DNA of 64,000 nt from Butyrivibrio sp. YAB3001 (lineage in GTDB: Bacteria > Bacillota > Clostridia > Lachnospirales > Lachnospiraceae): the NCBI RefSeq assembly GCF_900112195.1, contig NZ_FOKR01000002.1, positions 218,134-282,133 on the forward strand. The letters run 5' to 3'. Shown here one piece after another: positions 15,998-24,490 of this stretch (positions within the stretch are counted from its first letter, which is position 1; each line of letters starts with the position of its first letter). The notes beneath the pieces are model-generated. The model ran no database searches. It saw only the letters and a list, made by a program, of their open reading frames with translations, and was not told where the DNA came from. The translations under genes and the position numbers were made by a program.

Positions 15998-17218
15998 TTA
16001 AAAAGTTACTTTCTTGTAAGACTTCTTTCCTTTGCGAACCATTACGCCTTCAGCAAAAACATCTTTTGCATAAGTTGTCTTAACGTCTGTTACTTTTTCT
16101 TCATTAAATGTTACGCCGCCCTGCTCAACAGCTCTTCTTGCCTCACTTCTTGTTGCGCAAAGACCTGCAGAAACAAGCACCTGAAGAATATCAACAATGC
16201 CGTCTCTGAAATCCTCTTCCTTAAGAGAAGTTGCAGGAACATTTGCCATATCTCCGCCGCCTGCAAACAATGCTCTTGCAGCATCCTGAGCTTTCCTAGC
16301 CTCTTCCTGACCGTGAACCAAAGCTGTAAGCTCAAATGCAAGAATTTCTTTCTTCTCATTGATTCTGGAATCATCCCATTTTTCCATTTCAAGGATTTCT
16401 TCGATAGGAATAAATGTAAGCATCTTAATGCATTTATCAACATCAGCATCGCCAACATTTCTCCAGTACTGATAGAAGTCAAATGGTGATGTCTTGTTAG
16501 GATCAAGCCATACTGCATTACCAGCAGTCTTACCCATTTTTTTACCCTGTGAATCAGTAAGCAGTGTAATTGTCATTGCATGAGCGTCTTTACCAAGCTT
16601 TCTACGAATGAGCTCAGTACCACCAAGCATATTGCTCCACTGATCATCTCCACCAAACTCAAGGTTACAGTTGTACTTCTGGAACATGTAATAGAAATCG
16701 TAGGACTGCATGATCATGTAGTTAAATTCAAGGAAGCTAAGTCCTTTTTCCATACGCTGCTTGTAGCACTCAGCACGAAGCATATTGTTAACTGAGAAGC
16801 ATGCTCCAACTTCTCTTAAAAGTTCAATGTAGTTAAGATTCATCAACCAGTCAGCATTATTGACCATCATTGCTTTGTCATCAGAGAAATCAATGAATTT
16901 CTCCATCTGCTTTTTAAAGCACTCTGCGTTATGATCGATATCTTCTCTTGTGAGCATCTTTCTCATATCAGTTCTGCCTGAAGGATCACCGATCATGGTT
17001 GTACCGCCACCTATAAGAGCTATAGGCTTATTACCGGCCTGCTGAAGTCTCTTCATAAGTGTAAGAGCCATGAAGTGGCCTGCTGTAAGAGAATCTGCAG
17101 TACAGTCAAATCCGATATAAAATGTTGCCTTACCTGCATTTACGAGGTCTCTTATCTGTTCCTCGTCTGTAACCTGGGCAATCAGCCCTCTTGCTTTTAA
17201 TTCTTCAAAAATCTGCAT
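15998..17218 (-). CDS. tyrS: tyrosyl-tRNA synthetase
   Basis: A 406-residue class I aminoacyl-tRNA synthetase. It contains the HIGH-equivalent TAGHFM, the tyrosine-pocket and Rossmann blocks, the KMSKS-equivalent KMGKT, and a C-terminal S4 RNA-binding domain (residues about 340-406). It charges tRNA-Tyr in the cytoplasm. The ATG at 17218 follows GGAGGTGC; an in-frame start at 17275 lies in repeat sequence and is unlikely. Expression is controlled by the T-box leader at 17482-17770. Between the T-box terminator and this ATG lie about 265 bases of palindromic repeats, an unusual insertion in a leader RNA. Confidence 0.95.
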   Translation of the reverse strand: MQIFEELKARGLIAQVTDEEQIRDLVNAGKATFYIGFDCTADSLTAGHFMALTLMKRLQQAGNKPIALIGGGTTMIGDPSGRTDMRKMLTREDIDHNAECFKKQMEKFIDFSDDKAMMVNNADWLMNLNYIELLREVGACFSVNNMLRAECYKQRMEKGLSFLEFNYMIMQSYDFYYMFQKYNCNLEFGGDDQWSNMLGGTELIRRKLGKDAHAMTITLLTDSQGKKMGKTAGNAVWLDPNKTSPFDFYQYWRNVGDADVDKCIKMLTFIPIEEILEMEKWDDSRINEKKEILAFELTALVHGQEEARKAQDAARALFAGGGDMANVPATSLKEEDFRDGIVDILQVLVSAGLCATRSEARRAVEQGGVTFNEEKVTDVKTTYAKDVFAEGVMVRKGKKSYKKVTF

Positions 17219-17265
17219 AAAGCACCTCCAAAAATATGATGATATAGACTGCGGAAGGAAGAAAA

Positions 17266-17348
17266 ATGCGCGCAAGCTTTAGATTGCATAAACATTTACG
17301 CATCAGTCGCATCCTTAGCGGAGCGTTTTTTATTTAATAGGAATTTCC
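17266..17348. repeat. dispersed palindromic element, copy 2
   Basis: Positions 17266-17314 match 5540-5588 with about five differences in 49 bases, and the core continues (GCATCC, then AGCGGAGCGTTTTTT, then AATAGGAATTTCC) to 17348. Compared with copy 1, the closing arm of the last hairpin is missing. It lies in the leader of tyrS between the T-box terminator and the coding region. Confidence 0.75.
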
Positions 17349-17361
17349 AATCAAACAAGAA

Positions 17362-17383
17362 AGAATGTCGCTCGCGACATTCT
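17362..17383. repeat. perfect 10-bp hairpin between repeat copies
   Basis: AGAATGTCGC and GCGACATTCT flank a two-base loop. It stands between element copies 2 and 3 and has no T-run, so it is not a terminator. It may be part of the composite repeat. Confidence 0.6.
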
Positions 17384-17419
17384 CGCGCCGAGCGCGTTTG
17401 CATTTATGCAATATATTCC

Positions 17420-17486
17420 TATCGCGCGAGTGCGCATCCTTAGCGGAGCGTTTTTTATTGAATAGGAATTTCCTATTCAATAAAAA
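17420..17486. repeat. dispersed palindromic element, copy 3
   Basis: The core at 17434-17473 matches copy 2 almost exactly. It ends in a 35-base perfect palindrome, arms 17452-17468 and 17470-17486, centred on 17469. The left half differs from copies 1 and 2. The last five bases also form the U-tract of the T-box terminator, so the element abuts or overlaps the regulatory RNA. Confidence 0.75.
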
Positions 17487-17770
17487 GTCCTTCGCAATCT
17501 ATAAAATTGCGAAGGACGATTAGATTCGTGTTACCACCTTCATTCATATGCAGCTCACACTGCATACCTCAGCAAGTACAGCAATTTACTTTAATGTAAA
17601 AAGCGATACTCTTCCGATATAACGGTCAGTCCCGTCAAAGCCTACTAATCTTTTCAGCCTTGCAGCTCACGGAGGTATTCAAATTCACACTTAACATACG
17701 CCTCTCACCAACCGGCAGTTCTCTGTTGTCAGCCTGTGAATCTTACTTATTCCGATCATAGCTTTTGAAA
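17482..17770 (-). ncRNA. T-box riboswitch, tyrosine type
   Basis: The minus-strand leader has the T-box landmarks in order: stem I with the GAGAACTG and GGTGAGAGGC segments, the conserved T-box bulge AAGGTGGTAACACG (17528-17541), and a 12-bp terminator (17487-17498 with 17506-17517) with a T-run. The UGGU of the bulge pairs with an ACCA tRNA end, which fits tRNA-Tyr. A UAC tyrosine codon at 17675-17677 in GAATACC is the likely specifier. Uncharged tRNA-Tyr should stabilise the antiterminator and allow tyrS transcription. The family call is firm; the specifier position is inferred by eye. Confidence 0.9.
17487..17517 (-). terminator. T-box regulated terminator
   Basis: GTCCTTCGCAAT (17487-17498) pairs perfectly with ATTGCGAAGGAC (17506-17517) and is followed on the minus strand by TTTTT. 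The CGTCCTT segment at its 5' side is shared with the antiterminator of the T-box. Confidence 0.88.
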
Positions 17771-17779
17771 TATAAAAAC

Positions 17780-17808
17780 ATTCTAAGAAAATCAAAATCA
17801 AATGTCAA
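17780..17808 (-). promoter_or_regulatory. promoter of the T-box/tyrS transcript
   Basis: TTGACA (17803-17808), 17-bp spacer, TAGAAT (17780-17785) on the minus strand. The start point would be near 17773, immediately before the T-box and just past the folT stop at 17812. Confidence 0.8.
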
Positions 17809-17811
17809 CAA

Positions 17812-18399
17812 TTATTTATAAGAATTAAAGTATGGTTTAATTGTCTTGGATACAACCTGAAGAAGCAAATACATTATGATCACATCTATAGGCAGCATCA
17901 CTGCATTTGATACAATTCTTCCTGGAAGAATCGCCAGTATGGCCTTACTGTAAAGAAGATTGAGCCAAAGTGTATTAAGAATAATATTGCAAACAATCTT
18001 AACACTTACCTGCGCTGCAATGATTCTCCAAAGCTTCAATGGTTTATTGTAAATAAATAATCCATAGATAATAGCTCCAAGCATTGCGGTTATGGTAAAT
18101 CCCGGGAAGAAATCACCATCTCCTGACACAAACCACTTAATTATATCCATGGTACCGCCAAAAATCGCGCCTATCCATGGACCAAAAAGATAATCTACAA
18201 CCTGGTTTGGGAGTCCGGAAAAGCCGATTCTGATATATGGCCCAAACTTGATTGTTGCCACATACCCAAGAACTATTGCAAGTGCGCCCATCATTCCACA
18301 GAATGTGAGCACTTTCGTTTCTTTTAGCCTTGATACTGAGCTAAAAGAATCCTTAACTGAGCTGAGTCTGCTTGCTTGTGTGATAGTATTTTTTGACAT
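17812..18399 (-). CDS. folT: folate ECF transporter S component
   Basis: A 195-residue membrane protein with five to six hydrophobic segments, the size and layout of ECF-transporter substrate-binding S components. The LGYVATIKFGPYIRIGF and NQVVDYLFGPW region matches the FolT-type folate family. It needs shared EcfA/EcfT subunits encoded elsewhere. A tetrahydrofolate riboswitch directly upstream independently supports folate as substrate. The start at 18399 follows GAGGAGGTG; a longer reading to 18525 would run through the riboswitch and is rejected. The ribosome site is sequestered in a hairpin (18406-18446), predicting translational shut-off when folate is abundant. Confidence 0.9.
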   Translation of the reverse strand: MSKNTITQASRLSSVKDSFSSVSRLKETKVLTFCGMMGALAIVLGYVATIKFGPYIRIGFSGLPNQVVDYLFGPWIGAIFGGTMDIIKWFVSGDGDFFPGFTITAMLGAIIYGLFIYNKPLKLWRIIAAQVSVKIVCNIILNTLWLNLLYSKAILAILPGRIVSNAVMLPIDVIIMYLLLQVVSKTIKPYFNSYK

Positions 18400-18405
18400 A
18401 ATAAT

Positions 18406-18446
18406 GCACCTCCTCTGCAGCTTTCCTTTAACCACATCGGAGGTGC
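18406..18446 (-). promoter_or_regulatory. ribosome-site sequestering hairpin of folT
   Basis: GCACCTCC (18439-18446) can pair fully with GGAGGTGC (18406-18413), which contains the folT ribosome-binding site. It lies between the THF aptamer and the start codon and is the probable expression platform. Confidence 0.7.
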
Positions 18447-18480
18447 AAAAGCTTTCAAATATGATCACACCATTGATGTA

Positions 18481-18577
18481 GCAGCGGGATGCGACATTAA
18501 AACCGCGGATATTTCCTTCGTCCAAGTAGCAACTCCCTGTCTACCCGGCACTTAACGCTTTAACATCTACTCTGCAT
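18481..18577 (-). ncRNA. tetrahydrofolate (THF) riboswitch aptamer
   Basis: The minus strand shows the conserved THF aptamer blocks in order: AGAGTAGATG, GCGTTAAGTGCC, AGGGAGTTG, ACGAAGG, CCGCGG and TGTCGCATCCCGCT. These match the published consensus that binds reduced folates. It lies upstream of folT, the best-known gene class controlled by this RNA. Assignment is by motif order; a covariance search would confirm it. Confidence 0.9.
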
Positions 18578-18598
18578 AAACAATATTTATTTTTCTAA

Positions 18599-18627
18599 AT
18601 CATACTTTATAATGCCGATGATTTCAA
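18599..18627 (-). promoter_or_regulatory. promoter of the THF riboswitch/folT transcript
   Basis: TTGAAA (18622-18627), 17-bp spacer, TATGAT (18599-18604) on the minus strand. It lies in the gap after gpsA, showing that folT is transcribed separately from the der-plsY-gpsA group. Confidence 0.7.
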
Positions 18628-18636
18628 CAATTATTT

Positions 18637-19659
18637 TCACCAATCAAGTGAACTGCTTTCAATCTTCTTGTCCCTTATCATCAGATCATTGATTGCATCA
18701 GCAGGGGCTTTTCCTTTGAAAAGAATCTCATTTACAGCTTTTACTATAGGCATTTCCACTTCATATTTTTCAGCAAGTAAAAGAGCTGCCTTAGCGCTAT
18801 ATACGCCTTCTACAACCATCTTTACTTCATCCATTGCTTCCTGATAAGATTTGCCCTGGCCGATAAGAATACCAGCTCTTCTGTTTCTTGAATGCATAGA
18901 TGCACAGGTAACAACAAGATCTCCGATTCCTGAAAGACCACTGAAAGTCTCAAATTTACCGCCCATAGCCATTCCCAGTCTTCCAATCTCTGCTATGCCG
19001 CGTGTTATAAGGGCTGCCTTGGCATTATCTCCAAGACCATATCCGTCTGCCATACCTGACGCTAACGCAATAACATTTTTAAGCGCTGCGCCAATCTCAA
19101 TGCCTAGAATATCAGGACTGATATACACTCTGAAAACATTGCTCATAAAGATATTCTGGACATATCTTGCTATGTCTTTATCAAAAGCACCTACAACAAT
19201 AGATGTTGGCATTCCTTTACCAACTTCTTCCGCATGTGAAGGTCCTGACAATACACATACATGACATCCTGGAATCTCATCAAGAATAACATCAGTCATT
19301 ATCATCAGAGAATCTTCTTCAATTCCCTTGGAACAATTAACAATTATCTGTTTATGCTCATCTGTGGCATTGATAAAAGGAGCAATCTTTTTGACTGTTT
19401 CTCTCATATGCGCTGATGGAACCACAAGAACAATAATATCTTTATCGCTTACCGCTTCAGAAATATCTGATGTAAATTTTACTTTGTCATCAAGTTTTAC
19501 ACCCGGAAGTTTTTCCTCATTACCATGATATGCACGAAGCTTTTCTACTGTACTCTCACTTCTGGACCATACGATAACATCATGTCCATTATTTGTAAGC
19601 AGATATGCCAATGCAATTCCCCAGCTACCTGCTCCAACTATACCAATCTGTTTTCCCAT
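18637..19659 (-). CDS. gpsA: NAD(P)+ glycerol-3-phosphate dehydrogenase
   Basis: A 340-residue dehydrogenase. The N-terminal dinucleotide site is GAGSWGIALA; further blocks are GPSHAEEV, the KNVIALASG catalytic lysine segment and GLSGIGDL. It reduces dihydroxyacetone phosphate to sn-glycerol-3-phosphate for phospholipid synthesis, supplying the substrate for PlsY encoded 27 bases upstream. A GAGGAA site precedes the ATG. In spore-forming relatives spoIVA often follows gpsA; here folT follows instead. Confidence 0.95.
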   Translation of the reverse strand: MGKQIGIVGAGSWGIALAYLLTNNGHDVIVWSRSESTVEKLRAYHGNEEKLPGVKLDDKVKFTSDISEAVSDKDIIVLVVPSAHMRETVKKIAPFINATDEHKQIIVNCSKGIEEDSLMIMTDVILDEIPGCHVCVLSGPSHAEEVGKGMPTSIVVGAFDKDIARYVQNIFMSNVFRVYISPDILGIEIGAALKNVIALASGMADGYGLGDNAKAALITRGIAEIGRLGMAMGGKFETFSGLSGIGDLVVTCASMHSRNRRAGILIGQGKSYQEAMDEVKMVVEGVYSAKAALLLAEKYEVEMPIVKAVNEILFKGKAPADAINDLMIRDKKIESSSLDW

Positions 19660-19686
19660 ATATTCCTCGTATTAACAATATGCTGC

Positions 19687-20382
19687 TTAATCAATTTTGT
19701 TCTTCTTGAATAAATATGTCTTTCTTTCAGTTCCAGATAAAAGCTTCTTAATGTTTCCTCTATGCTGATAAAAAGCTAAAACTGTCATCAAAAATGCCAC
19801 AACATACATTTCAATAAGTGTTCCCTGAGACATTATATCCATGCCCAAAAATCCCAGCTGACCGCATATAACAAGCTGTAAAAAGAAACATGAATAAAGA
19901 CATAAACTTCCAAGTGATACAAAATGAGTGATATTAAAAGGAATTAAAAAAGAAGCCATTCCTACAATCACAAATGTCCAGTGCATTGCGATAATATATC
20001 CCGATGTAACTGCAATTCCTTTTCCGCCCTTAAATTTAAGAAAGAATGGGAAATCATGTCCGAGAACACATCCCGCTGCAGTATAAATTTTAAGAAGCCA
20101 TTTATACTGATCGTATACATCCTGTCCTAAAATTCCCTTAAACAAAAAACCGGTAAGTAAAATTGCGAGAATACACTTAAACATATCGCCGAAAAGAACA
20201 ATAAAACCTGCTTTTGTTCCTAAAACTCTAAGTGTATTGGTTGTTCCTGCATTGCCGCTTCCAACCTTGCGAATATCTACCCCTTTAAGTCTGCCATAAA
20301 AAACTGCAGTCTGTATCATTCCAAAACAATACCCCACAATGATACAGATAACCCTTACAACAAGTAAATTATTAAGCCCCAT
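19687..20382 (-). CDS. plsY: acyl-phosphate:glycerol-3-phosphate acyltransferase
   Basis: A 231-residue membrane protein with five to six helices. The family motifs are present: GSGNAGTTNTLRVLG after the first helix, KGGKGIAV in the middle, and QHRGNIKKL near the C-terminus. It transfers an acyl group from acyl phosphate to glycerol-3-phosphate, the first step of phospholipid synthesis; its partner PlsX is encoded at 52289-53299. The ATG directly follows the der stop codon (TAAATG), implying coupled translation. It is slightly longer than the usual 190-210 residues. Confidence 0.95.
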   Translation of the reverse strand: MGLNNLLVVRVICIIVGYCFGMIQTAVFYGRLKGVDIRKVGSGNAGTTNTLRVLGTKAGFIVLFGDMFKCILAILLTGFLFKGILGQDVYDQYKWLLKIYTAAGCVLGHDFPFFLKFKGGKGIAVTSGYIIAMHWTFVIVGMASFLIPFNITHFVSLGSLCLYSCFFLQLVICGQLGFLGMDIMSQGTLIEMYVVAFLMTVLAFYQHRGNIKKLLSGTERKTYLFKKNKID

Positions 20383-21711
20383 TTACTTTTCCTCTTTTCT
20401 CTCCCTTATTATAAATCTCAATGGTGTTCCCTTAAATCCAAAAGCCTCACGTATCTGGTTTTCAATATATCTTGTATAGCTGAAATGCATCAGCTTTTTA
20501 TCATTTACAAAGATAACAAATGTCGGTGGCTTTACAGATGCCTGAGTAATATAGTAAAGCTTTAAGATCTTGCCCTTATCACTTGGTGGCTGCTGCATAA
20601 CAACTGCCTGTGTCATTATCTCATTAAGTACACCGGTAGCAACTCTGAGGGCATGGTTTTCAGAAACCATATCAATCATATCGTAGAGCTTAACAAGTCT
20701 CTGACCCGTTTCAGCTGATACAAAAATTATCTCCGCATAATTCATAAAGGAAAGCGTATCTCTGATGTCCTTGGTAAATTCTTTTACTGAATGATTATCT
20801 TTTTCAATAAGATCCCACTTATTTACTGCGATGATCACAGCCTTACCACTGTCATGCGCGATGCCCGCAATCTTTGCATCCTGCTCTGTAACACCTTCGT
20901 CAGCGTTGATAACCAGAATAGCGACATCAGCTCTTTCAACAGCTCCAACTGTTCTGACGATCATATAGTGCTCAAGCTCGTCTTTTACCTTGTTCTTACG
21001 TCTAAGACCAGCTGTATCAATAAATGTATATTTCTTGCCGTTGTATTTTACCTCAGTATCAATGGCATCTCTTGTCGTTCCAGCAATATCAGAAACAATA
21101 AGTCTGTTCTCACCGATAAGTTTATTGATGATAGATGATTTACCAACATTAGGCTTACCAATTATCGCAATCTTAATAGAATCATCTTCTTCATCAGCTG
21201 TTGAATCCTTGCTGAAATGGCTCACAACCTCTTCAAGCAGATCTCCGATTCCCTGTTTGTTAATAGCAGAAATAGGGAATGGATCACCAATTCCAAGATT
21301 ATAAAACTCATAAACATCAAGTGAATCTCTGTTATAGTTATCAACTTTGTTAACGCAAAGAACAACAGGCTTAGCTGATCTTCTAAGCATATCTGCAACT
21401 TTGGAATCAGCATCAGTAAGTCCCTGCTTAACATCAACCATAAATATGATGACATCAGCAGTGTCTATAGCAATCTGAGCCTGATCACGCATCTGTGAAA
21501 GAATAATATCCTTGGAGTCAGGTTCAATACCGCCGGTATCAATCAAAGTAAAGCTATGATTAAGCCATTCAACATCCTGATAAATCCTGTCTCTTGTAAC
21601 ACCAGGTTTATCCTGGACAATTGCAATCCTGCTTCCTGCAAGTGCGTTAAAAAGTGTGGATTTTCCCACATTTGGTCTGCCTACTACGGCAACAATATTT
21701 CTTTTACTCAT
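20383..21711 (-). CDS. der: ribosome biogenesis GTPase Der
   Basis: A 442-residue protein with two tandem G domains, whose P-loops are GRPNVGKS near residue 8 and GKPNVGKS near 185. Both are followed by DTAG/DTGG and NKxD motifs, and a C-terminal KH-like domain. Der acts in 50S subunit maturation. It sits between the DUF512 gene and plsY, a conserved clostridial arrangement. GGAAAG precedes the ATG. Confidence 0.97.
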   Translation of the reverse strand: MSKRNIVAVVGRPNVGKSTLFNALAGSRIAIVQDKPGVTRDRIYQDVEWLNHSFTLIDTGGIEPDSKDIILSQMRDQAQIAIDTADVIIFMVDVKQGLTDADSKVADMLRRSAKPVVLCVNKVDNYNRDSLDVYEFYNLGIGDPFPISAINKQGIGDLLEEVVSHFSKDSTADEEDDSIKIAIIGKPNVGKSSIINKLIGENRLIVSDIAGTTRDAIDTEVKYNGKKYTFIDTAGLRRKNKVKDELEHYMIVRTVGAVERADVAILVINADEGVTEQDAKIAGIAHDSGKAVIIAVNKWDLIEKDNHSVKEFTKDIRDTLSFMNYAEIIFVSAETGQRLVKLYDMIDMVSENHALRVATGVLNEIMTQAVVMQQPPSDKGKILKLYYITQASVKPPTFVIFVNDKKLMHFSYTRYIENQIREAFGFKGTPLRFIIRERKEEK

Positions 21712-21753
21712 TTTCTTTCCTTATCTAAAAATTAAAATACACTTTTTCAGCTC

Positions 21754-23124
21754 TTAACCCATAAGTACTTCTATCGGTATATCAAAGAGAGTTGAAACAA
21801 GGCTATGTCCGTCGCACTTGGAAATACCTATCGGCACTTCAAGTTCTTTTTCAATTTCAGGAACATGAACATCATCAAGTAGATAATCTTCACCGCTTCT
21901 TAATAGATTCTCAGGAAGATACAACATCTCACCAAGTTCTTTTCCCTTAAGCTGTTTCATAATATCCTGGCCGGTAAGAAGTCCTGAAACAGTTATTTTT
22001 TCACCAAAAAACTCATTGATTATCTCATAAACATTACACTTTAGTCCAGGGCAAACTTCCATTGCCTTATCAGCAAGCTTTTTAATGGCCGGATATACCA
22101 GCTTTCCTGTAGCAAAAGAAATGCTCCTATTTAATTTATCAATATGCTCCTTGTGATTTTGAAGCGCTATATCAAAAGCCTCATCAAACTCAGTTATAAG
22201 AAGTCTCATCATGCCAACTCCGTTTTCCAACTGAATATAACCATCATAGCGTTCTTCCTCAGGAAATTCTCTTCCTGCAAGGAAATACCACTCATCTGAG
22301 GCATGAATAAAGTGTATACCATGTTCACTGTAAATCTTCTTCTGCCACTTTTCTATTTCATCAATGACCTCTTTGGCATCCTCAGAATCAAATGGCTCCA
22401 GGGGATACAACCCCTCTCTGAATTTGGATAAGCCAACCGGAACAACCGATACACTCTGCAAATTAGGAATATACTTAGTCAGATCTCGTATTGACCTTGT
22501 CAGTTCTTCTTTATCATTTACTCCTTTGCAAAGAACTATCTGACCATTTATCTCAATTCCTGTGCCAGGTGCGCAAAGTCTGTCTACTTTTTTGAGAGCT
22601 TCTCCGGCAAACCTGTTTCCAAGCATCTTACATCTTAATTCAGGATTTGTAGTCTGGAAAGAAATATTAATAGGAGAAAGATGATATTTGAGAATCCTGT
22701 CAATATCCTTATCAGACATATTTGTAAGAGTCACGTAATTTCCCTGTAGAAAAGATAGTCTTGAATCATCATCTTTAAAATACAGAGTTTCTCTCATTCC
22801 CTTAGGCATTTGGTCTATGAAACAAAAAATACATTTATTACTGCATGATCTGTAATCATCCATCAGACCATTTTCAAATTCGATGCCCAGTTCCTCATCA
22901 TAGTCCTTATCAATATCAAGAAGCCATTCTTCTCCATCTTTTTTTCTGATAAGAACATCAAGATGTTCATCCTGAACAAGATATTGGTAATCAAAAACAT
23001 CCTCAAGTTCCTGATCATTGATTTTTAATAGAGCATCTCCGGGTTCAATATTAAGTTCTTCAGCAATGCTACCCTGTTGTACACTGCCTATTATATGTCC
23101 ACTATATTTTTTCATAATTTTCAT
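21754..23124 (-). CDS. DUF512 family PDZ/radical-SAM-like iron-sulfur protein
   Basis: A 456-residue protein. Residues about 8-65 form a PDZ-like domain (GSIAEELNIEPGDALL). A cysteine cluster CSNKCIFC near residue 95 resembles a radical-SAM Fe-S motif with altered spacing, followed by the C-terminal DUF512 region. The family is widespread in Clostridia beside der and has no established reaction. The ATG at 23124 has AAGGA about 12 bases upstream, a loose spacing; an internal ATG at 23115 has none. It is divergent from prs. Confidence 0.85.
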   Translation of the reverse strand: MKIMKKYSGHIIGSVQQGSIAEELNIEPGDALLKINDQELEDVFDYQYLVQDEHLDVLIRKKDGEEWLLDIDKDYDEELGIEFENGLMDDYRSCSNKCIFCFIDQMPKGMRETLYFKDDDSRLSFLQGNYVTLTNMSDKDIDRILKYHLSPINISFQTTNPELRCKMLGNRFAGEALKKVDRLCAPGTGIEINGQIVLCKGVNDKEELTRSIRDLTKYIPNLQSVSVVPVGLSKFREGLYPLEPFDSEDAKEVIDEIEKWQKKIYSEHGIHFIHASDEWYFLAGREFPEEERYDGYIQLENGVGMMRLLITEFDEAFDIALQNHKEHIDKLNRSISFATGKLVYPAIKKLADKAMEVCPGLKCNVYEIINEFFGEKITVSGLLTGQDIMKQLKGKELGEMLYLPENLLRSGEDYLLDDVHVPEIEKELEVPIGISKCDGHSLVSTLFDIPIEVLMG

Positions 23125-23216
23125 TATACATGAATTTCCTTGACGTGTCAGTATCTATGATGATAAAACAATTATGTATGCACTTATAATTTTAATTATT
23201 TAAAAAGGGGATTGAT

Positions 23217-24416
23217 ATGCCAGATTTTCATAAACTTGAAGGTACTATTCCTGTAGCGCCGCTAAGTCTTATCGTAATGGAATCAGCCAAAGAATTGGGT
23301 AACAGCGTAGATAATTACATATCCCAGTTCAGACATGAACTCTATAAAATGCCGGAAAATGATCCTGCATTTCATGGCTATGTTAAAGATAGCTATCTCA
23401 TCGGCTATGAACTTGACCGTTTTGCAAGCGGCGAAGCAAAAGCTACCATCAGAGAAAGTGTAAGAGGTAATGACGTCTACATTCTGACTGATGTATGTAA
23501 CTATAGCATCACCTATAAAATGTACAATTACGTTAATCACAAATCTCCGGATGATCACTATCAGGATCTTAAACGTGTCATCGGCGCCATAACAGGCAAG
23601 GCAAAAAGAATCAATGTTATCATGCCATTTTTATACGAAGGCAGACAGCATAAGAGAACCGGCATGGAATCTCTTGATGCAGCCCAGATGTTTAAAGAAC
23701 TGCATGATATGGGAATTTCAAACTTCATTACTTTTGATGCTCATGATCCTAGAATATCTAACGCCAAGCCTATAGGCGGTTTTGATAATTTCCTTGCTTC
23801 ATATCAGTTTATGAAGGCTCTTTTATCTCATATTGATGATCTTGTTGTTGATAAGGATCATTTAACAGTCATCTCACCTGATGAAGGCGCATTAGACAGA
23901 GCTGTTTATTTCGCAAACGTAATCGGTGCAGATACAGGTATGTTCTACAAGAGACGTGATTATGCCCACGTTGTAAACGGAACCAACCCTATCGTTGCTC
24001 ATGAATTCTTAGGCTCTGACATTTCAGGAAGAGATGTCATCATCATAGATGATATGATTTCTTCCGGTTCAAGTATGATTGACACTGCAAAACAGCTTAA
24101 ATCAATGGGAGCAAAGCGAGTATTTATCTGCACAACCTTTGGATTATTCACAGATGGAATGAAGAAATTCGATGAGGGTTATGAACAGAAATTCTTCGAT
24201 GCAGTGATTACCACAAACCTCACTTATATGAACGAAGAAGTGCTCTCAAAGGAATATATCGTCGTTGCTGATATGGGAAAATTCCTTGCAACAATTATTG
24301 ACTTCCTCAACCATGACGCTTCAATGTCAACTGTAAATATGCCAACAGATAAGATTCATGAAATTGTAAGGAAATACAACTCTGGTTGTAAGACTCCTAC
24401 AGAACTTTTTGATTAA
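23217..24416 (+). CDS. prs: ribose-phosphate pyrophosphokinase, long form
   Basis: A 399-residue PRPP synthetase-like protein. The PRPP-binding loop is DVIIIDDMISSGSS near residue 270, and the ribose-5-phosphate and ATP region includes SPDEGALDRA. Typical bacterial Prs proteins are 310-320 residues; this one has extra sequence at the N-terminus and between domains and belongs to a divergent long branch seen in Lachnospiraceae. It makes PRPP from ribose-5-phosphate and ATP for purine, pyrimidine and histidine synthesis and for salvage. AAGGGG precedes the ATG. It is monocistronic, with a strong terminator after it. Confidence 0.9.
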   Translation: MPDFHKLEGTIPVAPLSLIVMESAKELGNSVDNYISQFRHELYKMPENDPAFHGYVKDSYLIGYELDRFASGEAKATIRESVRGNDVYILTDVCNYSITYKMYNYVNHKSPDDHYQDLKRVIGAITGKAKRINVIMPFLYEGRQHKRTGMESLDAAQMFKELHDMGISNFITFDAHDPRISNAKPIGGFDNFLASYQFMKALLSHIDDLVVDKDHLTVISPDEGALDRAVYFANVIGADTGMFYKRRDYAHVVNGTNPIVAHEFLGSDISGRDVIIIDDMISSGSSMIDTAKQLKSMGAKRVFICTTFGLFTDGMKKFDEGYEQKFFDAVITTNLTYMNEEVLSKEYIVVADMGKFLATIIDFLNHDASMSTVNMPTDKIHEIVRKYNSGCKTPTELFD

Positions 24417-24434
24417 CAATATTTTTAGCACACC

Positions 24435-24479
24435 ATACCGTTTAAGAACTTCCCAAAAGTTTTTAAACGGTATTTTTTA
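24435..24479 (+). terminator. intrinsic terminator of prs
   Basis: A 17-bp stem with one mismatch (ATACCGTTTAA...AACTT with AAGTT...TTAAACGGTAT, arms 24435-24451 and 24457-24473) followed by TTTTTT. The convergent histidine kinase gene ends just beyond it. Confidence 0.88.
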
Positions 24480-24490
24480 TTCTTCCTTTT

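Noticed and set aside
18400-18525. N-terminal extension of folT
   Set aside because: The extension would translate the THF riboswitch and its masking hairpin; the internal ATG at 18399 has a strong ribosome site and a normal N-terminus.
17219-18636. Hidden tRNA genes in the structured intergenic regions
   Set aside because: The structures are accounted for by the T-box, THF riboswitch and palindromic repeats; no cloverleaf with TTCRANNC-type T arm and CCA-proximal stem was found.
23105-23135. Nine-codon reading frame overlapping the DUF512 start, with AAGGA upstream
   Set aside because: Could be a leader peptide, but it is very short, A/T-only in composition and has no associated attenuator hairpin.
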